Below are positions 60,694-64,000 of a stretch of 64,000 bases of DNA, piece by piece. The translations under genes and the position numbers were made by a program. A model generated the notes under the pieces. The model saw only the letters and a list, made by a program, of their open reading frames with translations. It made no database searches and was not told the origin of the DNA. The DNA comes from Inquilinus sp052078665 (lineage in GTDB: Bacteria > Pseudomonadota > Alphaproteobacteria > DSM-16000 > Inquilinaceae): the NCBI RefSeq assembly GCF_052078665.1, contig NZ_JBQJIK010000010.1, forward strand, positions 1 through 64,000, read 5' to 3'. Position 1 is the first letter of the stretch, and each line of letters opens with the position of its first letter.

Positions 60694-60753
60694 CCTCGCG
60701 TCCTCCAGGCCGTCGTCGATGCTGGATATCTAGGCGGCGGGACGGGAGGACGC

Positions 60754-60780
60754 TCGTTAGGGCTTGTGAGCCGTCGTTAG
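60754..60780. promoter_or_regulatory. Direct repeats upstream of the AraC gene
   Basis: TCGTTAG at 60754-60760 and 60774-60780, 20 bp apart on the same face, 61-87 bp before the AraC start. AraC-family proteins bind such direct repeats, so autoregulation is possible. Confidence 0.4.
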
Positions 60781-60787
60781 CGGTCAT

Positions 60788-60813
60788 CGGGCCCGGCAGG
60801 AAGGCCGGGCCCG
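60788..60813 (-). terminator. Strong GC hairpin after the epoxide-hydrolase remnant
   Basis: Perfect 10-bp stem CGGGCCCGGC (60788-60797) and GCCGGGCCCG (60804-60813), 6-base loop, 21 bp past the stop of the remnant in its reading direction. No U tract. Confidence 0.5.
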
Positions 60814-60833
60814 TGCCGTGCCGCTCGACGCGG

Positions 60834-61139
60834 TCAGCGCAGCGTCCGGAACGCCGCCCGCAGCTCGGTCGAGAACAGCTCGGGCTCTTCCCAGGCGGCG
60901 AAATGGCCGCCCTTGTCGACCTGGTTGAAGTGGATCAGCTTGTGGTAGGCGCGCTCGGTCCAGCTGCGCGGGGCCTGATAGATCTCGCCCGGGAACACCG
61001 TCACCGCGGCCGGGATCGAGATGTCCACGGCGTTGAAGTTGTTGGCGTTGTTCTCCCAGTACAGCTGCGACGCCGAGGTCGCGGTGCCGGTCAGCCAGTA
61101 CAGGGTGATGTCGTCGAGCATCTCGACCGGCCGTGGCCG
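60834..61139 (-). pseudogene. Epoxide hydrolase, C-terminal fragment
   Basis: About 100 codons: MLDDITLYWLTGTATSASQL, YWENNANNFNAVDISIPAAV, VFPGEIYQAPRSWTERAY, FNQVDKGGHFAAWEEPELFS. This is the C-terminal lid-end and catalytic-His region (GGHFAAWEEP) of a multi-domain epoxide hydrolase. The preceding 280 residues with the nucleophile are absent. An in-frame ATG exists at 61121 but there is no reason to think it is used. Confidence 0.8.
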
Positions 61140-61294
61140 CTCCGTGCGCGAGCCTAGCGCCGCGGCCGCGCCCGTGCTTTCACCGGACCGCCGGGTTTGC
61201 CGCCGCTTGCTGGATTCTGCGGCCCGGGGGCGCCGATGGCATGCCGCGGGCCCTTCCCCTAGGATGCGCACCGAGTCATGGCAGAGAGTTGCGA

Positions 61295-64000
61295 ATGATC
61301 ATCGGGCGGACGCAGGACGTCTTCGCCTTCGGTCCGTTCCGCCTGGCCGTGGGCGAGCGGCTGCTGACCCGGGACGGCGCCCCGGTCGACCTCGGCGCGC
61401 GGGCGCTGGACATCCTGGCCGCCCTGGTCGCCCACCCGAACGAGCCGGTCGGCAAGCGCGAGCTGATGGCCGAGGTGTGGCCCGACGTGACGGTCGAGGA
61501 GGGCAGCCTGCGCTTCCACATCGTCGCGCTGCGCAAGGCGCTCGGCGACGGCCAGGACGGCGCGCGCTACATCACGACCCTGCCGGGCCGGGGCTATTGC
61601 TTCGTCGCGTCGGTCGTCCGGTCGGGCGGCGCTGCGAACGGGGCGGCTTCCTTCACCGGCGCCACCTTCCTGCCGGCGCGGCTGGTCCGGATGGTCGGGC
61701 GGGAGGACAGCGTCCGGGCGCTGTCGGCCCAACTGGCCACGGCGCGCTTCGTCACCATCGTCGGCCCCGGCGGGGTGGGCAAGACCACGGTGGCCGCCGC
61801 GGTCGCGCATGAGCTGCTGGAGGGTTTCGCCGGCGCTGCCCTGTTCGTCGATTTCGGGCTGGTGACCGACCCGCGCCTGGTGCCGGTCACGGTGGCGTCG
61901 ATGCTGGGCCTGCCGATCCGGTCGGAGGACCCGGTCCCCGGCCTGATCGCCCATCTGCGCGGCCGGCGCTTCCTGCTGGTGCTGGACAGCTGCGAGCATG
62001 TCATCGACGGCGCGGCCGGCCTCGCCGCCGAGATCTTCCGGACCGCGCCCGAGGCCCATATCCTGGCCACCAGCCGCGAGGCGCTGCGGGTCGAGGGCGA
62101 GCAGGTCCACCCTCTGGCGCCGCTCGGCTGCCCGCCGGACGAGCCTGGGATCACCGCCGCGACCGCCGGGTCCTTCCCCGCCGCCCAGCTGTTCCTGGAG
62201 CGCGCGGCGGCGGCCGGCGCGCCTCTCGAACTCAGCGACGCGGACGCCGTCCTGGTGGCGGAGATCTGCCGCCGGCTCGACGGCGTCGCGCTGGCGATCG
62301 AGCTGGCGGCCGGGCGGGTCCAGGCCTATGGCCTGCGCCAGACCGCGGCCCTGCTGGACCAGCGCCTGCCGCTGTCCTGGCCCGGGCAGCGCAACGCGCC
62401 GCCGCGGCAGCGGACCCTGCAGGCCACGCTGGACTGGAGCTACGGCCTGCTGTCCGAGCCGGAGCGCCTGGTGCTGCGCCGGCTCGCCGTCTTCGTCGGG
62501 CCGTTCACGATCGAGGCCGCGCTGGGCGTGGTGACGGGCGGGGCTGTGGACGATGCCACGGTCTTCAGCGCCATCGACAGTCTGGTCGCCAAGTCGATGG
62601 TCGCGACCCGCCCGGTCGGGGCGATAATGCGCTACCGCCTGCTGGACACCACGCGCGCCTACGCCCTGCAGGTCGAAGGCGACGAGGCCGAGCGCGCCGC
62701 CCTGGCCGTGCGCCATGCCGGCTACCATCGGCGCTGGCTGGAGCTGCTCAAGGTCGAATGGCCGACCTTGTCGAACGCGGCGGAGCGGGGGCCGCAGCTG
62801 TCCGCCATGAACAATGTCCGCGCGGCCCTGCAATGGTGCTTCGGCCCGGGGGGCGATGCCGGGCTCGGCATCGCCCTGGCGGCCGCCGCGGCGCCGGTGT
62901 TCCTGGCGATGTCCCTGCTGACCGAATGCGAGCGCTGGTCGGACCAGGCGATCCGGGCCCTCGACCTCGGCACCCGCGGTGGCAGCGACGAGATGCATCT
63001 GCAGGCGGCGCGCGGCATGGCGCTGATGCTGATGCAGGGCGGCAGCGGCGCGGCCCGCGCGGCGCTGGAGCAGGCCATGGCGATCGCCGAGGCCCGCGGC
63101 GACGTCCCCAGCCAGCTGATGGTGCTGGGCCCGCTGCACATGTACCACCTGCGCATCGGGGCGTTCGACACGACACTGGAGCTGGCGCGGCGGGGCGTCG
63201 TCCTGGCCGGCTCGGTCGAGGACCCGGCCGCCGTGGCGTTGGCGCAGTTCCTGCTCGGCATCTCCCTGAATCTGGCCGGCGATCTCGGCGGCGCCCGCAC
63301 GGCGCTCGAGGCGGCGCTGCGCCATCCGCCGGGCGCGCCATCGGCCGGCCTGATCTATCTCGGCTTCGAGGGGCCGAACCTGGCCGGCGTGATCCTGGCG
63401 AAGACCCTGTGGCTGCAGGGCCGGCCGGTCCAGGCGGCGGAGCGTGCCGCCCGCGCCGTGTGGGAGGCGGAGCGCATGGACCATCCGGTCACGCTGTCCG
63501 TCGTCCTGCTGTGGGCGATCACGGTGTATCTCTGGATTGGCGACCTGGACCGGGCGGAGGCGGCGGTGGCCCGCTTCACCGCCCGCGCCGGCTCGCATTC
63601 CCTGGGGCCCTATCTCGCCGTGGGCCAGGCTCTCGCCGCCGCCGTCGCCATCCGCCGGGGCGACGCCGAGGCCGGGGTCGCGGCCCTGCAGCCCGGCCTG
63701 GCGGCGCTGCACGAGGCGCGCTACGAGGTGCTGACCATCTCGCTCGAGATCACCCTGGCCGAGGGGTTGGCGGCGACCGGCCGGGCGGCCGAGGGCCTGG
63801 CGGTGGCCGATGCGTCGCTCCGGCGGGTCGAGGCCCGGGGCAACCTCGTCTACATGGCGGAGCTGCTGCGGGTGAAGGGCCGGCTGCTGGCGGCGCTGCA
63901 GCGGGCGGCGGAGGCCGAGGCGTGCTTCGGGCAGTCGCTGGACTGGGCCCGCCGCCAGGCCGCGTCGGCCTGGGAGCTGCGGACCGCGACCGACCTCGCT
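61295..64000 (+). CDS. Winged-helix STAND regulator with TPR repeats (3' truncated by window)
   Basis: Open from the ATG at 61295 to the window end: 902 codons, no stop. Residues 1-105 are an OmpR/CadC-type winged helix (FGPFRLAVGERLLTRDGAPV, LMAEVWPDVTVEEGSLRFHI, ITTLPGRGYCFV). The NB-ARC/STAND ATPase starts at about 140 with Walker A VGPGGVGKTTVA near 155, Walker B LLVLDSCEHV, and TSREALRVEGEQ, followed by TPR-like repeats from about 480. This is the common 'winged helix + ATPase' regulator layout, mirror image of the 18893-21895 protein. Signal and targets unknown. Confidence 0.88.
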   Translation, partial: MIIGRTQDVFAFGPFRLAVGERLLTRDGAPVDLGARALDILAALVAHPNEPVGKRELMAEVWPDVTVEEGSLRFHIVALRKALGDGQDGARYITTLPGRGYCFVASVVRSGGAANGAASFTGATFLPARLVRMVGREDSVRALSAQLATARFVTIVGPGGVGKTTVAAAVAHELLEGFAGAALFVDFGLVTDPRLVPVTVASMLGLPIRSEDPVPGLIAHLRGRRFLLVLDSCEHVIDGAAGLAAEIFRTAPEAHILATSREALRVEGEQVHPLAPLGCPPDEPGITAATAGSFPAAQLFLERAAAAGAPLELSDADAVLVAEICRRLDGVALAIELAAGRVQAYGLRQTAALLDQRLPLSWPGQRNAPPRQRTLQATLDWSYGLLSEPERLVLRRLAVFVGPFTIEAALGVVTGGAVDDATVFSAIDSLVAKSMVATRPVGAIMRYRLLDTTRAYALQVEGDEAERAALAVRHAGYHRRWLELLKVEWPTLSNAAERGPQLSAMNNVRAALQWCFGPGGDAGLGIALAAAAAPVFLAMSLLTECERWSDQAIRALDLGTRGGSDEMHLQAARGMALMLMQGGSGAARAALEQAMAIAEARGDVPSQLMVLGPLHMYHLRIGAFDTTLELARRGVVLAGSVEDPAAVALAQFLLGISLNLAGDLGGARTALEAALRHPPGAPSAGLIYLGFEGPNLAGVILAKTLWLQGRPVQAAERAARAVWEAERMDHPVTLSVVLLWAITVYLWIGDLDRAEAAVARFTARAGSHSLGPYLAVGQALAAAVAIRRGDAEAGVAALQPGLAALHEARYEVLTISLEITLAEGLAATGRAAEGLAVADASLRRVEARGNLVYMAELLRVKGRLLAALQRAAEAEACFGQSLDWARRQAASAWELRTATDLA

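Noticed and set aside
61259..63712. Long minus-strand frame opposite the final STAND gene
   Set aside because: The plus strand has winged helix, Walker A and B and repeats in one uninterrupted frame to the window end.
1..64000. CRISPR array
   Set aside because: No series of identical 25-40 bp repeats with regular unique spacers was seen. The repeats found are dispersed palindromes.

Overview
The window is chromosomal DNA of a very GC-rich bacterium. Third codon positions in most genes are almost all G or C, genes are closely packed, and the gene content is that of an alphaproteobacterium with a large catabolic repertoire: nasA-cysG linkage, M16 peptidase pair, tripartite tricarboxylate (TctABC) transporter, many LacI regulators, DUF2325. 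A Rhodospirillales/Inquilinus-like host is my inference and was not tested by search.

Layout. 1-1.3 kb: end of an assimilatory nitrate reductase and a siroheme-synthase gene carrying an in-frame palindromic repeat. 1.4-4.8 kb: secreted hydrolase, copper-chaperone-like HMA protein with a CueR-type operator, GH3 enzyme. 5-8.6 kb: ribose-type ABC sugar transporter. 8.7-13.4 kb: GNAT, VOC, a LysE exporter behind a probable leaderless attenuator, nucleotidyltransferase, RluC-like synthase, CrcB, lipoprotein. 13.4-17.9 kb: DUF2459, RNase-H-fold protein, LpxO-like hydroxylase, LacI and aldo/keto reductase. 18-18.9 kb: wreck of a serine-resolvase element. 18.9-23 kb: 1000-residue STAND regulator divergent from a papain-fold protein that has lost its catalytic Cys and His. 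23.1-25.9 kb: lyase, hydratase and CoA-transferase genes matching the itaconate-degradation (ripCBA-like) set, followed by a broken poxB.

26.1-36.8 kb is a compositionally different island. It holds an ABC transporter, aminotransferase, MFS, FAD oxidase, hydroxyacid dehydrogenase and LacI catabolic unit. Its right end is a pile-up of truncated genes (M20 amidohydrolase, TrbI, DUF2274, HipA-like) that abuts the 3' end of a tRNA-Met gene.

37-46.3 kb returns to core composition: M16 peptidase pair, EamA transporter, SCP2 protein, MnmA, HpaI-type aldolase and TctCBA. 46.3-52.6 kb is a sugar ABC / isomerase / oxidoreductase operon controlled by a divergent LacI protein through a perfect 14-bp operator. 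52.7-56.3 kb encodes one 1192-residue protein of unknown family with an EF-hand loop, a candidate secreted protein. 56.3-61.1 kb: DUF2325 protein behind a Mo-box-like site, AlkD-like repair protein, AraC-Ohr-hydrolase operon and an epoxide-hydrolase remnant. The window ends inside a second large STAND regulator, whose winged helix is at the N-terminus.

The most unusual items are the pseudo-papain/STAND pair, the 1192-residue protein, the lysE attenuator, the same palindromic repeat after the binding-protein gene in two ABC operons, and the mosaic tRNA-flanked island.
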